Source: Lelliottia wanjuensis (GTDB taxonomy: Bacteria > Pseudomonadota > Gammaproteobacteria > Enterobacterales > Enterobacteriaceae). Taken from it: a stretch of 64,000 nt of DNA. The position numbers and the translations under genes are program-made. The stretch's first letter is position 1, and every line of letters starts with the position of its first letter. The notes below the pieces were generated by a model. It saw only the letters and a program-made list of their open reading frames with translations. It was not told the DNA's origin and made no database searches. Below, in pieces: positions 51,799 to 62,848 of this stretch. The stretch is taken from contig NZ_JASSOT010000080.1 in the NCBI RefSeq assembly GCF_030238365.1, positions 112,013 through 176,012 on the forward strand, written 5' to 3'.

Positions 51799-52146
51799 AT
51801 GTTTGATTTGGATAATGTTGTGGCAGAAGAGGCCGTCGAGAACGATCTGGAAGAAGTGGTGATGGGGCTTATCATCAATTCCGGACAGGCACGCAGCCTG
51901 GCATATGCCGCCCTCAAACAAGCCAAGCAGGGCGATTTTGCCGCCGCGAAACGGATGATGGATCAGTCGCGCACCGCGCTGAACGAAGCTCACCTGGTAC
52001 AAACTAAACTGATTGAAGGTGACCAGGGTGAAGGTAAAATGAAGGTGAGTCTGGTGCTGGTTCACGCCCAGGATCATTTGATGACCTCCATGCTGGCTCG
52101 CGAGCTGGTGACCGAGCTCATCGAGCTTCACGAGAAGATGCAATAA
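51799..52146 (+). CDS. chbA: Chitobiose PTS enzyme IIA
   Basis: A 115-residue trimeric phosphocarrier. The phospho-His should be the one in LVLVHAQDHLMTS (near 89 for VHAQ). MGLIINSGQARSLAYAALKQA is typical of IIA of the lactose family. AAGGAGAGAG gives the ribosome site. Confidence 0.95.
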   Translation: MFDLDNVVAEEAVENDLEEVVMGLIINSGQARSLAYAALKQAKQGDFAAAKRMMDQSRTALNEAHLVQTKLIEGDQGEGKMKVSLVLVHAQDHLMTSMLARELVTELIELHEKMQ

Positions 52147-52170
52147 GTCAGGCCGCAGGAGGTAAACACG

Positions 52171-52992
52171 ATGGAAATTAAAACCGCATTTGAGCAGCAA
52201 CTGTTTAACGGCAAGAATTTTCACGTGGTTATCTACAACAAAACCGAAAGCGTGAGTGGCCTGCACCAGCATGATTACTACGAGTTCACGATTGTTCTGA
52301 CCGGGCGCTACTACCAGGAGATCAACGGCAAGCGCGTTCTGCTGGAGCGCGGGGACTTTGTCTTCCTGCCGATGGGGTCGTATCACCAGAGCTTTTATGA
52401 ATTTGGTGCCACGCGTATTCTGAATGTGGGTGTCAGCAGACGTTTCTTCGAGAAACACTACCTGCCGCTGGTGCCGTTCTGTTTTGTCGCCTCACAGGTT
52501 TATCGCATTAAAAACGAGTTCATGACCTGGATCGAAACGGTCATCGCCTCGCTGAACTTCCGCGACAATGAGTTTGATGAGTTCATTGAAACGGTCACCT
52601 TTTATGTGATGAACCGCCTGCGCCATCATCGCGATGAGCAGCAGGTGATCGATGATATTCCGCAATGGCTGCGTACCACCGTCGAATTAATGCACGACAA
52701 ACATCAGTTTGGTGACAGTGCGCTGGAAAATATGATTGCGCTGTCGGGAAAATCGCAAGAATACCTGACCCGCGCCACCCAGCGTTATTATCAAAAAACA
52801 CCGGTGCAGATTATTAACGGCATCCGCATTAATTTCGCCAAAAAGCAGCTGGAAATTACCAACTATTCGGTCACCGATATTGCCTATGAGTCGGGTTATA
52901 GCAGCCCGAGTCTGTTTATTAAGACCTTTAAAAAATTCACTTCGTTTACGCCAAACAGCTACCGTAAAAATTTGACGGTAATGAATAATTAA
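52171..52992 (+). CDS. chbR: AraC family regulator ChbR
   Basis: A 273-residue dual regulator of the chb operon. An N-terminal cupin domain contains GLHQHDYYEFTIVLTGRYYQ. A C-terminal AraC helix-turn-helix pair contains YESGYSSPSLFIKTFKKFT. CAGGAGG is an ideal ribosome site. In E. coli it represses without sugar and activates with deacetylated chitobiose-6-phosphate. Confidence 0.95.
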   Translation: MEIKTAFEQQLFNGKNFHVVIYNKTESVSGLHQHDYYEFTIVLTGRYYQEINGKRVLLERGDFVFLPMGSYHQSFYEFGATRILNVGVSRRFFEKHYLPLVPFCFVASQVYRIKNEFMTWIETVIASLNFRDNEFDEFIETVTFYVMNRLRHHRDEQQVIDDIPQWLRTTVELMHDKHQFGDSALENMIALSGKSQEYLTRATQRYYQKTPVQIINGIRINFAKKQLEITNYSVTDIAYESGYSSPSLFIKTFKKFTSFTPNSYRKNLTVMNN

Positions 52993-53107
52993 TTGACTCG
53001 CGGCGAATTAACTCGCCAGAAATATTGACTTAAACGCTTGCCCAAAATAGCGGGAATGCCACGCTATACTTTGCAGGCGGTTAACCTGATACGCTAAGGG
53101 AGATATT

Positions 53108-54457
53108 ATGCAAAAGAAATTGAAAGTCGTGACAATCGGCGGCGGCAGCAGCTATACCCCGGAACTGCTCGAAGGTTTTCTGAAACGTTACCATGAACTG
53201 CCGGTTAGCGAATTATGGCTGGTGGACGTCGAAGAAGGGCAGGAGAAACTCGATATTATTTTCGAACTCTGCCAGCGCATGGTGCAGAAAGCTGGTGTCC
53301 CGTTAACCGTACACAAAACCCTGGATCGTCGCGAAGCGCTGAAAGACGCCGACTTCGTCACCACCCAGCTGCGCGTCGGCCAGCTGAAAGCGCGTGAACT
53401 GGACGAACGCATCCCCCTGAGCCACGGCTATCTGGGCCAGGAGACCAACGGCGCGGGCGGTCTGTTTAAAGGCCTGCGTACCATTCCGGTGATTTTTGAC
53501 ATCGTCAAAGACGTGCAAGAGGTTTGCCCGCAGGCGTGGGTGATCAACTTCACCAACCCGGCCGGGATGGTGACGGAAGCGGTTTATCGCCACACCGGCT
53601 TCAAACGCTTTATCGGCGTGTGCAACATTCCGATCGGCATGAAAATGTTCATCCGCGATGTGCTGAAATTGACCGACAGCGACGATCTCTCCATCGATCT
53701 GTTCGGCCTGAACCACATGGTGTTTATCAAAGATGTGATCGTGAACGGCGAATCCCGTTTTGCCGAACTGTTGGACGGCGTCGCTTCTGGCCGTCTGACC
53801 GCCGGTTCCGTGAAAAACATCTTCGACCTGCCGTTCAGCGAAGGGCTGATTCGCTCCCTGAACCTGCTGCCGTGCTCCTATCTGCTCTACTACTTCAAGC
53901 AGAAAGAGATGCTCGCCATCGAAATGGGCGAGTACTATAAGGGCGGCGCGCGCGCGCAGGTGGTGCAGAAGGTTGAGAAACAGCTCTTTGATTTGTACAA
54001 AGATCCGAACCTCAACGTTAAACCGAAAGAGCTGGAGCAGCGCGGCGGAGCGTACTACTCCGATGCGGCCTGTGAAGTCATCAACGCGATTTACAACGAC
54101 AAACAGGCCGAGCACTATGTAAACGTGCCGCATCACGGACATGTCGACAACATCCCGGCAGACTGGGCCGTTGAAATGACCTGCATTCTGGGGCGCGACG
54201 GGGCGAAGCCGCACTCCCGCATTACCCATTTCGATGACAAAGTGATGGGCCTGATCCACACCATCAAAGGCTTCGAAATTGCTGCCAGCCATGCGGCCCT
54301 GAGCGGTGAGTTCAACGACGTGCTGCTGGCGCTGAACCTCAGCCCGCTGGTGCATTCGGATCGCGATGCGGAATCGCTGGCGCGTGAAATGATCCTCGCC
54401 CATGAGAAATGGCTGCCAAACTTTGCGGCCACGGCTGAGAAGCTCAAACAACGCTAA
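53108..54457 (+). CDS. chbF: Family 4 6-phospho-glucosidase ChbF
   Basis: A 449-residue NAD- and Mn-dependent GH4 hydrolase that splits deacetylated chitobiose-6-phosphate. The N-terminal NAD motif VVTIGGGSSYTPELLEG is at residues 7-23. CNIPIGMK supplies the metal Cys (near 172), and the region with NHMVF the metal His. Length equals the E. coli protein within one residue. Confidence 0.96.
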   Translation: MQKKLKVVTIGGGSSYTPELLEGFLKRYHELPVSELWLVDVEEGQEKLDIIFELCQRMVQKAGVPLTVHKTLDRREALKDADFVTTQLRVGQLKARELDERIPLSHGYLGQETNGAGGLFKGLRTIPVIFDIVKDVQEVCPQAWVINFTNPAGMVTEAVYRHTGFKRFIGVCNIPIGMKMFIRDVLKLTDSDDLSIDLFGLNHMVFIKDVIVNGESRFAELLDGVASGRLTAGSVKNIFDLPFSEGLIRSLNLLPCSYLLYYFKQKEMLAIEMGEYYKGGARAQVVQKVEKQLFDLYKDPNLNVKPKELEQRGGAYYSDAACEVINAIYNDKQAEHYVNVPHHGHVDNIPADWAVEMTCILGRDGAKPHSRITHFDDKVMGLIHTIKGFEIAASHAALSGEFNDVLLALNLSPLVHSDRDAESLAREMILAHEKWLPNFAATAEKLKQR

Positions 54458-54468
54458 GAGGAACAGAG

Positions 54469-55227
54469 ATGGAAAATCTGTTGATCATCAATGCCGATGA
54501 CTTTGGCCTGTCGAAAGGACAAAACTACGGCATTGTCGAAGCCTGTCGCCACGGAGTGGTCACCTCGACCACCGCGCTGGTGAACGGCGAGGCGGTAGAG
54601 CATGCCGCGGCGCTCAGCCGCGACCTGCCGAAGCTCGGCGTCGGGATGCACTTTGTACTGACGCTCGGCATGCCGCTTTCCCCGATGCCAGGACTGACGC
54701 GTGACGGGCAACTGGGGAAATGGATCTGGGAGATGGCAGAGCAGGGTGCGCTGCCGCTCGACGAAATTGCGCGCGAGCTGGACTGCCAGTTTAACCGCTT
54801 TGTCGACCTCTTTGGCCGTGAACCGACGCACCTCGACAGCCATCACCACGTGCATATGATCCCGGCGATTTTCCCACTGGTGGCCGACTTTGCGGCGCGC
54901 AAGGGCGTGGCGATGCGTGTGGACCGTCAGGTGCAAGCTTTGCACGGTCTCACTCTGAGCGCTGCGCCGACCACCGACGGGTTCAGCAGCGATTTCTACG
55001 GGGATGAGATCAGCGAAGCGCTGCTGTTGCAGGAGCTGGACGCCTCAGCGGCACGCGGAGAACGGTCGCTGGAAGTGATGGCCCACCCGGCGTTTGTCGA
55101 CAATACGGTGCGAAAAAGCGCCTATTGCTGGCCGCGCCTGGCGGAACTGGACGTGCTGACGTCGCCGTCGCTTAAGTATGCGATTGCGGAGCGTGGGTAT
55201 CGTTTGGGGACGTTTAGCGATCTGTAA
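54469..55227 (+). CDS. chbG: Chitooligosaccharide deacetylase ChbG
   Basis: A 252-residue YdjC-family metal enzyme. It removes one acetyl group from chitobiose-6-phosphate, which is needed for ChbF action and ChbR induction. The metal site is shown by INADDFGLSKGQN and by THLDSHHHVHMIP (near 122-134). It ends the operon; a REP pair follows. Confidence 0.96.
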   Translation: MENLLIINADDFGLSKGQNYGIVEACRHGVVTSTTALVNGEAVEHAAALSRDLPKLGVGMHFVLTLGMPLSPMPGLTRDGQLGKWIWEMAEQGALPLDEIARELDCQFNRFVDLFGREPTHLDSHHHVHMIPAIFPLVADFAARKGVAMRVDRQVQALHGLTLSAAPTTDGFSSDFYGDEISEALLLQELDASAARGERSLEVMAHPAFVDNTVRKSAYCWPRLAELDVLTSPSLKYAIAERGYRLGTFSDL

Positions 55228-55231
55228 GCAT

Positions 55232-55308
55232 TGCCGGGTGGCGCTTGCGCTTACCCGGCCTACAAGGTTCACGGACCCGTAGGCCGGATAAGCGAAGCGC
55301 ATCCGGCG
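55232..55308. repeat. REP pair (BIME) between chbG and katE
   Basis: GCCGGGTGGCGC...TTACCCGGCCTAC, then GTAGGCCGGATAAGCG...CATCCGGCG in inverse orientation, between the convergent chbG and katE genes. Confidence 0.9.
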
Positions 55309-55312
55309 TTTT

Positions 55313-57574
<2,262 letters not shown>

Positions 57575-57796
57575 TGCTCACTTCTCCTGTCTTCATTGCT
57601 GAAATACGTTCGTTGTGGCGAAAAGCCCCATTAACTATAGAACAATGTGATTTTGCGGCCGGGAAACTGAGAGTATTCGGGCTGACGCTTTAGCAAAAGG
57701 AGGGCATATCGCATGCAAGGCGCGACGGACGGGGCAGGAATCGGCTATGATTGGGGTTTTACGCTTCCAGAATTTGTTTTAGTGAACCAGTCGCTT

Positions 57797-58036
57797 ATGA
57801 AACCATTTCGTCAACAAAACCGTCGTGTCATTAGCTACGTGCCTCGTGTTGAACCCGCGCTGCCGGACCACGCCCTCAAAGTTGATGGCTTTCGCGACGT
57901 CTGGCAGCTGCGTGGCAAATATGTGGCCTTTGTCCTGATGGGAGAGCATTTCCGCCGTTCACCGACCTTCACCGTTCCGGAATCGGCCCAGCGCTGGGCA
58001 ACGCAAATCCGCCAGGATGAGGATGTTCAGGATTAG
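57797..58036 (+). CDS. cedA: Cell division activator CedA
   Basis: A 79-residue basic DNA-binding protein. The start at 57797 (MKPFRQQNRRVISYVPR) matches E. coli CedA (80 aa); the frame opens 28 codons earlier. SFRDVW-type and LRGKYVAFVLMGE blocks are conserved. E. coli CedA counters the division block in dnaAcos cells and binds RNA polymerase. It is next to katE, as in E. coli, and marks the end of the shared backbone here. Confidence 0.92.
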   Translation: MKPFRQQNRRVISYVPRVEPALPDHALKVDGFRDVWQLRGKYVAFVLMGEHFRRSPTFTVPESAQRWATQIRQDEDVQD

Positions 58037-58390
58037 CCATGACATTTTGGGCGCAGAGCCTGTGGCTCTGTTGAGAAGCACACTAAAATCGCGATGTTAA
58101 TTCTGCGCCCGCTTTATATTCCTCATTCCTGAACATTTATTTCTTACCGCTTCTGCTGCTCCCTTTTGATTCATCTCATGCCGCGCTCAGTCTTGGGGTC
58201 TAAAAATAGACGCTCGCCTTGCTGAACGAATGTGAAATCCACAGTACGCTACGCCACAAGTCAGAAAGCCTGTTTGTCATTAATACCATGACAGTCGGGA
58301 GTCTATTTCTGACAGGACAATATAAATATCAAATCTTATTAACATCGTGTTAATAGGGTTTGATTTTTATTCTTATAAAAGGGAAATCAC
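58037..58390. other. Regulatory region before the fimbrial operon
   Basis: About 354 bp, AT-rich towards the right, with no gene. It should contain the fimbrial promoter. No inverted repeats flanking an invertible switch are seen. A near-perfect palindrome lies at 58328-58364, just before the first pilin. Confidence 0.6.
58328..58364. repeat. Palindrome in the leader of the fimbrial operon
   Basis: Arms of 17 bp (ATCAAATCTTATTAACA) around a TCG spacer, with three mismatches, ending 26 bp before the pilin ATG. It could be an operator or an mRNA stem that controls translation. Confidence 0.65.
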
Positions 58391-58942
58391 ATGAGCAAAA
58401 TGTTTTATAAAAAAATGACGCTTGCATCTTTAATTGTTGCAAGCGCCCTGGTTTCATCAATGGTTAACGCTGCAGATGATTCTGACACTTTGTCTTTACA
58501 GGTATCAGGCACCATTAATCCTGCACCGTGTGGGCTGATCGTGAGCAAAACTGCGCTGGATCTGGGTTCTTCTCTGATTAGCGATCTGAAAACCTCCGAT
58601 CAAACCCCGGCAGAAATTGGCACCCGTACGCTGCAGGTTTCTCTCACTGATTGTCAGCCAACCACCAACGTGGAGCTCCGCGTTCTGGGTGCTTCTGCAG
58701 AAGGCGACAGCACGCTGCTGGCAAACAGTGCAGCAACGAATGCGGCAACCAACGTTGGCGTGGGTGTGTGGAATAAGAAAGATGGCAGCCAGGTCAAAAT
58801 TGGCGGGGACCCTATTATTCTGGTTCCTAATTCCCCAACGATGACCAATCTGGATTTCGCATTAGCGAAAGCGGATGGTTCTGCTGCAGTGACTGCCGGT
58901 GATGTGACCACTACCGCGCAGATCAAAGTCACTTTCCTCTAA
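58391..58942 (+). CDS. Fimbrial major-subunit-like protein (pilin 1)
   Basis: A 183-residue precursor. The signal peptide is cut after VNA (about residue 27). The mature pilin has a typical Cys pair (PAPCGLIV near 47 and LTDCQP near 84). It ends TTAQIKVTFL, a beta-zipper-like C-terminal strand recognised by the chaperone. AAAGGGAA gives the ribosome site. As the first gene with a strong start, it is probably the main structural subunit. It resembles beta-type (DUF1120-like) pilins more than FimA, but the class is not certain. Confidence 0.85.
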   Translation: MSKMFYKKMTLASLIVASALVSSMVNAADDSDTLSLQVSGTINPAPCGLIVSKTALDLGSSLISDLKTSDQTPAEIGTRTLQVSLTDCQPTTNVELRVLGASAEGDSTLLANSAATNAATNVGVGVWNKKDGSQVKIGGDPIILVPNSPTMTNLDFALAKADGSAAVTAGDVTTTAQIKVTFL

Positions 58943-58982
58943 ACCACGGCTATTGCTCAGATAAAATATTAAGGGATTTATT

Positions 58983-59546
58983 ATGAATAAGAAAATTATC
59001 GCTATGGCGATGGCAATGGCCTTTTCCGGCGTTGTAGGCATGAGCAATGCGGCGCAGGAGCCTATTTCTCAGGACGTTACCATCACCGGTCATGTACTGA
59101 ATGAAATTTCCTGTCAGGTTAAAGCGGATGCAACGCTGAGCTTTGATAATATCGAAATGACTCAGATCGGGACCCTCGAGTCAGGAAAACCGCTGGCGAA
59201 TGGCGCAGCAAAACCCTACATGATTGCCGTGACCAAATGCCCGGCGGGCCAAAAGATTTCTGTGACCATTCAGGGAACGCCTGATACGGAAAACGTACAG
59301 CTGGTGGCGCTAAATGATGCTCCAGGCGCTGCACAAGGCGTGGGTATTGGTTTCTGGGACACGATTATGGCGACCAACGAACACAAACTGCTGGCCGTGA
59401 ACGACAACAGCTCAGTGCCGCGCGAAGTGAACAGTGACGGTGCCGTTAACATCCCTCTGAGCATCGCACCGGTACAGTCGACTACAGAGGCGGCTGTAGC
59501 AGGCACCATCAGTGCCACCACCAGCATCAAAGTGAATTTCCTGTAA
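58983..59546 (+). CDS. Fimbrial subunit (pilin 2)
   Basis: A 187-residue precursor with a signal peptide of about 23 residues (cut near SNA/AQ). The Cys pair is in EISCQVKA (near 41) and VTKCPAG. The C-terminus SATTSIKVNFL is the donor strand. It is related to pilin 1 in overall pattern (G-VG-GFW/VW, end of barrel) and probably arose by duplication. It lies 40 bp after pilin 1. A terminator-like hairpin follows before the chaperone gene. Confidence 0.85.
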   Translation: MNKKIIAMAMAMAFSGVVGMSNAAQEPISQDVTITGHVLNEISCQVKADATLSFDNIEMTQIGTLESGKPLANGAAKPYMIAVTKCPAGQKISVTIQGTPDTENVQLVALNDAPGAAQGVGIGFWDTIMATNEHKLLAVNDNSSVPREVNSDGAVNIPLSIAPVQSTTEAAVAGTISATTSIKVNFL

Positions 59547-59566
59547 TTAATTTTTAACTCTCCAGT

Positions 59567-59594
59567 GGCTGGCTAACAGGCCAGCCCTTTTTTT
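59567..59594 (+). terminator. Intra-operon terminator between pilin 2 and chaperone
   Basis: The GGCTGGC / GGCCAGCC-type stem is followed by CTTTTTTTA. Partial termination here would keep pilin levels above those of chaperone, usher and tip, as in many fimbrial operons. Confidence 0.8.
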
Positions 59595-59610
59595 ATCTCC
59601 GGGAACGACC

Positions 59611-60330
59611 ATGAAATTAAATCCGATCGTTGCTGCTGCCATTATTTCACTGGCAGGGCTGAGCTTTGCTTCACAGGCGACCGTCCAGTTATCTGCGAAC
59701 CGCCTTTTTTATAGCGCCAAAAATCAGGACGTTAATATTACGGTTAAGAATGTTGAAGACCGCGAATATTTAGTGCAGTCCTGGGTTGATGCGAAAGGTA
59801 ATCCCGAATTAGAACACAACGCGAAACTGCCTTTTATTGTTTCACCGCCGCTGTTCCATATGGCGAATAAAAGCGAAGCCGTTGTGCAGATGATGTATTC
59901 CGGTGAAGGGCTGCCAACCGATCGCGAAAGTCTGGTCTGGCTGGACGTAAAAGCCATTCCGGCAATGACCGATGGCGAGAAAAAAGTCAAAACCAAAGTC
60001 ATGGTCGCCGTTCTGACCCGTATTAAAGTCTTCTATCGCCCGGAAAATCTGCCAGGCAATGCGACGGATGCCATTGCCGCGCTGACATGGAAAAAAGACG
60101 CCAATAATACCGTGACGGTAAAAAATGACTCTCCGTATTACGTCGTCATGAATAAAGTCAAAATTAATGATGATGAAGTGAAAGTCTCCATTGAAGACAA
60201 CAATACCGTGGTGGCGCCTCATGGCAGCAAAACGTATCCCGTTAAAACAGCGAAAGCGGGAACTAAAGTGACCTGGAGCGCCATTAATGAATACTCAGTG
60301 GTGTCTGCTGAGCACAGCGTAACGCTGTAA
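59611..60330 (+). CDS. Fimbrial periplasmic chaperone
   Basis: A 239-residue PapD-like chaperone with a signal peptide of about 23 residues (cut near SQA/TV). The first Ig domain has LSANRLFYSAKNQDVNITVKN. The second has the family motif LTRIKVFYRPENLPG. It holds pilins in the periplasm and hands them to the usher. It lacks no obvious part. The usher begins 7 bp later. Confidence 0.9.
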   Translation: MKLNPIVAAAIISLAGLSFASQATVQLSANRLFYSAKNQDVNITVKNVEDREYLVQSWVDAKGNPELEHNAKLPFIVSPPLFHMANKSEAVVQMMYSGEGLPTDRESLVWLDVKAIPAMTDGEKKVKTKVMVAVLTRIKVFYRPENLPGNATDAIAALTWKKDANNTVTVKNDSPYYVVMNKVKINDDEVKVSIEDNNTVVAPHGSKTYPVKTAKAGTKVTWSAINEYSVVSAEHSVTL

Positions 60331-60337
60331 TTATCGT

Positions 60338-62848
60338 ATGCCATCAGTCCATACCCGGAAAAAGACGTCCCCGCGCTTTGCGCGTAGTGCGGTTTCACTG
60401 TGCGTTTTGCTCTCTGTTTCGGCCGCTCATGGGGAAGCCTATTTCGACCCTGGCATGATGCAGCCTGTTGACGGCGCGCCGGCCATTGGCGATCTGAATG
60501 CGGTGATGGCGAATCAGAAAAAAGAGGGGACCTATCATGTCTATATTGATGTTAACGGCGAAAAATTTGCGACCGGTGATATTCAATTTAGCCTGAAGAA
60601 AGACGAGCTGGTGCCCTGTGTGCCCATGACGATGTATGCCAAAATTGGCATCGATCCCTCGGCATCGGATGTGCATCTCAATCCTGAAAAAGACGATCGT
60701 ACCTGCGTGTTGTTGACCGAAGCGGTTCCCGTGGCGCAGTCGTCTTTCGATTTTTTAACCAAGAAATTGTCCCTCTCTTTTCCGCAAAGTACGCTGCGTG
60801 CGCATCTGAAAGATGAAATCCCCGCGGCGCTTTGGGATGACGGCATTCCGGCGTTGCTGGTGGGCTACCAGGCGTCGGGCTCGCAAACGCTGCAAAGTCA
60901 GGACGAGAGCTCTAAAGGTTCTGATAATTTCGTGAACCTGAAAAACGGTATTAACCTTGGCGCCTGGCGTTTACGTAATCTCTCCACCTTCACCCAAAGC
61001 AGCGATGCCGGGACACACTGGGACAGCACCAGTACCTACATCGAACGCGCCCTGCCGGGTATCAAAGGGGAACTGGTGGTGGGCGATGCCTATACCACCG
61101 GGGATCTTTTTGACAGCATCCGTATTAAGGGTGTTCAGGTGGCGTCAGATACGGATATGGTGCCAGATAGTATTAATGGCTTTGCGCCGGTGATCCGCGG
61201 GATCGCCAAAAGCAACGCCACGGTCACCATCCGACAAAATAACAACATTATCTACCAGACCAATGTCGCCCCTGGGCCGTTTGCCATTACCGATCTCGCG
61301 CCGGTCTCCTCCGGCGGTTCGCTGGAAGTGACGGTGAAAGAGGCGGACGGGACGGAGACGCGCTACAACCAGGCTTTTGCCTCGATGCCAATTTTGCAGC
61401 GTAAAGGCTCACTAAAATATGCCTTCTCTGCCGGGAAATACTCGGAAGCAGAAGCCCACGGCACCGAACCTGACGTTTTCCAGGCGGTTCTCGCCTACGG
61501 ATTGCCGTACAGCCTGACCTTGCTCAGCGGGTTACAGCATAGCAATGAATATCAAAGCGTCGATTTGGGGCTGGGGCTGGATTTAGGGTTCCTCGGGGCT
61601 GTGTCGCTGGATGTGGCAAAACAGAAAGCCACGCTTTCCTCGGACGATGAAAACCGCGAAGGCAGCGCCACGCATTTTGTCTGGCAAAACCACATCAACA
61701 AAACGCGCAGCGACATCAATCTGGATCTCACTCAGTACAGTAAACGCTATATCTCCTTCGCCGATACTTACGCGGATACTGATGCTCAGCAGGCTAAAAA
61801 ACAGCAGCTCTCGCTGTCGTTTAATCAGGCGCTCACCGATACCCAAAGCCTGTTTGTGTCGATGAACAAAACGGATTACCAGAACAGCGCAAGCGCGAAA
61901 ATGTATCAGGTGGGTTTTAACACTCCGCTGTGGAAACTCAATGCTTCTGTCACCTTTGGCCTAAATCAAAATCTCGATGAAAATGGCTCGGTGACGCGCG
62001 ATAAGCAGCTGCTGTTCAACTTCTCCTTACCGCTCTCGGTATTTGACTCAGCCTCGACGGCTAATGCGACGGCGATGATCACCAATGATTTAAAAGGCAA
62101 CAGCAATCAGACGGTCGGCGTGAACGGCAACATCATGAATTCCCCGGCGTTAACCTATAACACCCAGTTCGGTTACAACGTCAAAAAGCATGACGATGAC
62201 ACCAAAAATGCCAACGTCGGCGCGACTTACAAAGGGCGCTACGGCGAGGCGCAGGTGGGATATAACCAGGACGACCAGCAAAAACAGTTCACTTATGGGC
62301 TTAACGGCCAGCTGGTTCTCCATCGGCACGGTTTGACGCTGGGGCAATACTCCGACGGAGCCATTGCGCTGGTGAGCGCACCGGGCGCCGATCATGTCGG
62401 AATCAGCAATAACCTGGGCGTGTATACCGACTGGCGCGGTTATACCCTCGTGCCCGATTTAACCGACTATAAAACCAATTCGGTACAGATCGATCCTGAC
62501 AGCGTGGGGCAGAACATGTCGTTTGAGAATATTTCGGCAGAGGTCATTCCCACTAAAGATGCGGTGGTGATGGCCAGTTTCCCGGTCAACATCGGGCGCA
62601 AAGTGCTTTTCACGCTCAACTACAAAGGGGATGTGATCCCGTTTGGTTCCCAGGCGTACCTGAAAGGCAGCGATCGGATGTTTTTTGTGGGCGATCGCGG
62701 AGAACTGTTTATTACCGGCGCATCCGAAGAAGGGGAGATCACCGTGGACATGACCGAAGAACATCAGTGCAAGGCCCATTATCAGTTACCGAAAAGCAAA
62801 GGTAAGTTGCCGATTACCATGATGGCATTAGCCTGCGGGGATCAATAA
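60338..62848 (+). CDS. Outer-membrane fimbrial usher
   Basis: An 836-residue FimD/PapC-like usher. After a signal peptide (about residues 1-32, near AHG/EA) comes the N-terminal chaperone-binding domain, then the 24-strand barrel with plug, and C-terminal domains closing with a Cys pair (HQCKAHYQL ... LACGDQ). NGFAPVIRGIAKSNATVTI is the plug/usher signature. The ribosome site is weak, so it may depend on coupling from the chaperone gene. It forms the secretion pore for the fimbria. Confidence 0.93.
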   Translation: MPSVHTRKKTSPRFARSAVSLCVLLSVSAAHGEAYFDPGMMQPVDGAPAIGDLNAVMANQKKEGTYHVYIDVNGEKFATGDIQFSLKKDELVPCVPMTMYAKIGIDPSASDVHLNPEKDDRTCVLLTEAVPVAQSSFDFLTKKLSLSFPQSTLRAHLKDEIPAALWDDGIPALLVGYQASGSQTLQSQDESSKGSDNFVNLKNGINLGAWRLRNLSTFTQSSDAGTHWDSTSTYIERALPGIKGELVVGDAYTTGDLFDSIRIKGVQVASDTDMVPDSINGFAPVIRGIAKSNATVTIRQNNNIIYQTNVAPGPFAITDLAPVSSGGSLEVTVKEADGTETRYNQAFASMPILQRKGSLKYAFSAGKYSEAEAHGTEPDVFQAVLAYGLPYSLTLLSGLQHSNEYQSVDLGLGLDLGFLGAVSLDVAKQKATLSSDDENREGSATHFVWQNHINKTRSDINLDLTQYSKRYISFADTYADTDAQQAKKQQLSLSFNQALTDTQSLFVSMNKTDYQNSASAKMYQVGFNTPLWKLNASVTFGLNQNLDENGSVTRDKQLLFNFSLPLSVFDSASTANATAMITNDLKGNSNQTVGVNGNIMNSPALTYNTQFGYNVKKHDDDTKNANVGATYKGRYGEAQVGYNQDDQQKQFTYGLNGQLVLHRHGLTLGQYSDGAIALVSAPGADHVGISNNLGVYTDWRGYTLVPDLTDYKTNSVQIDPDSVGQNMSFENISAEVIPTKDAVVMASFPVNIGRKVLFTLNYKGDVIPFGSQAYLKGSDRMFFVGDRGELFITGASEEGEITVDMTEEHQCKAHYQLPKSKGKLPITMMALACGDQ

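Noticed and set aside
58037..58390. Phase-variation switch for the fimbriae
   Set aside because: No pair of inverted repeats flanking a promoter and no recombinase gene nearby.
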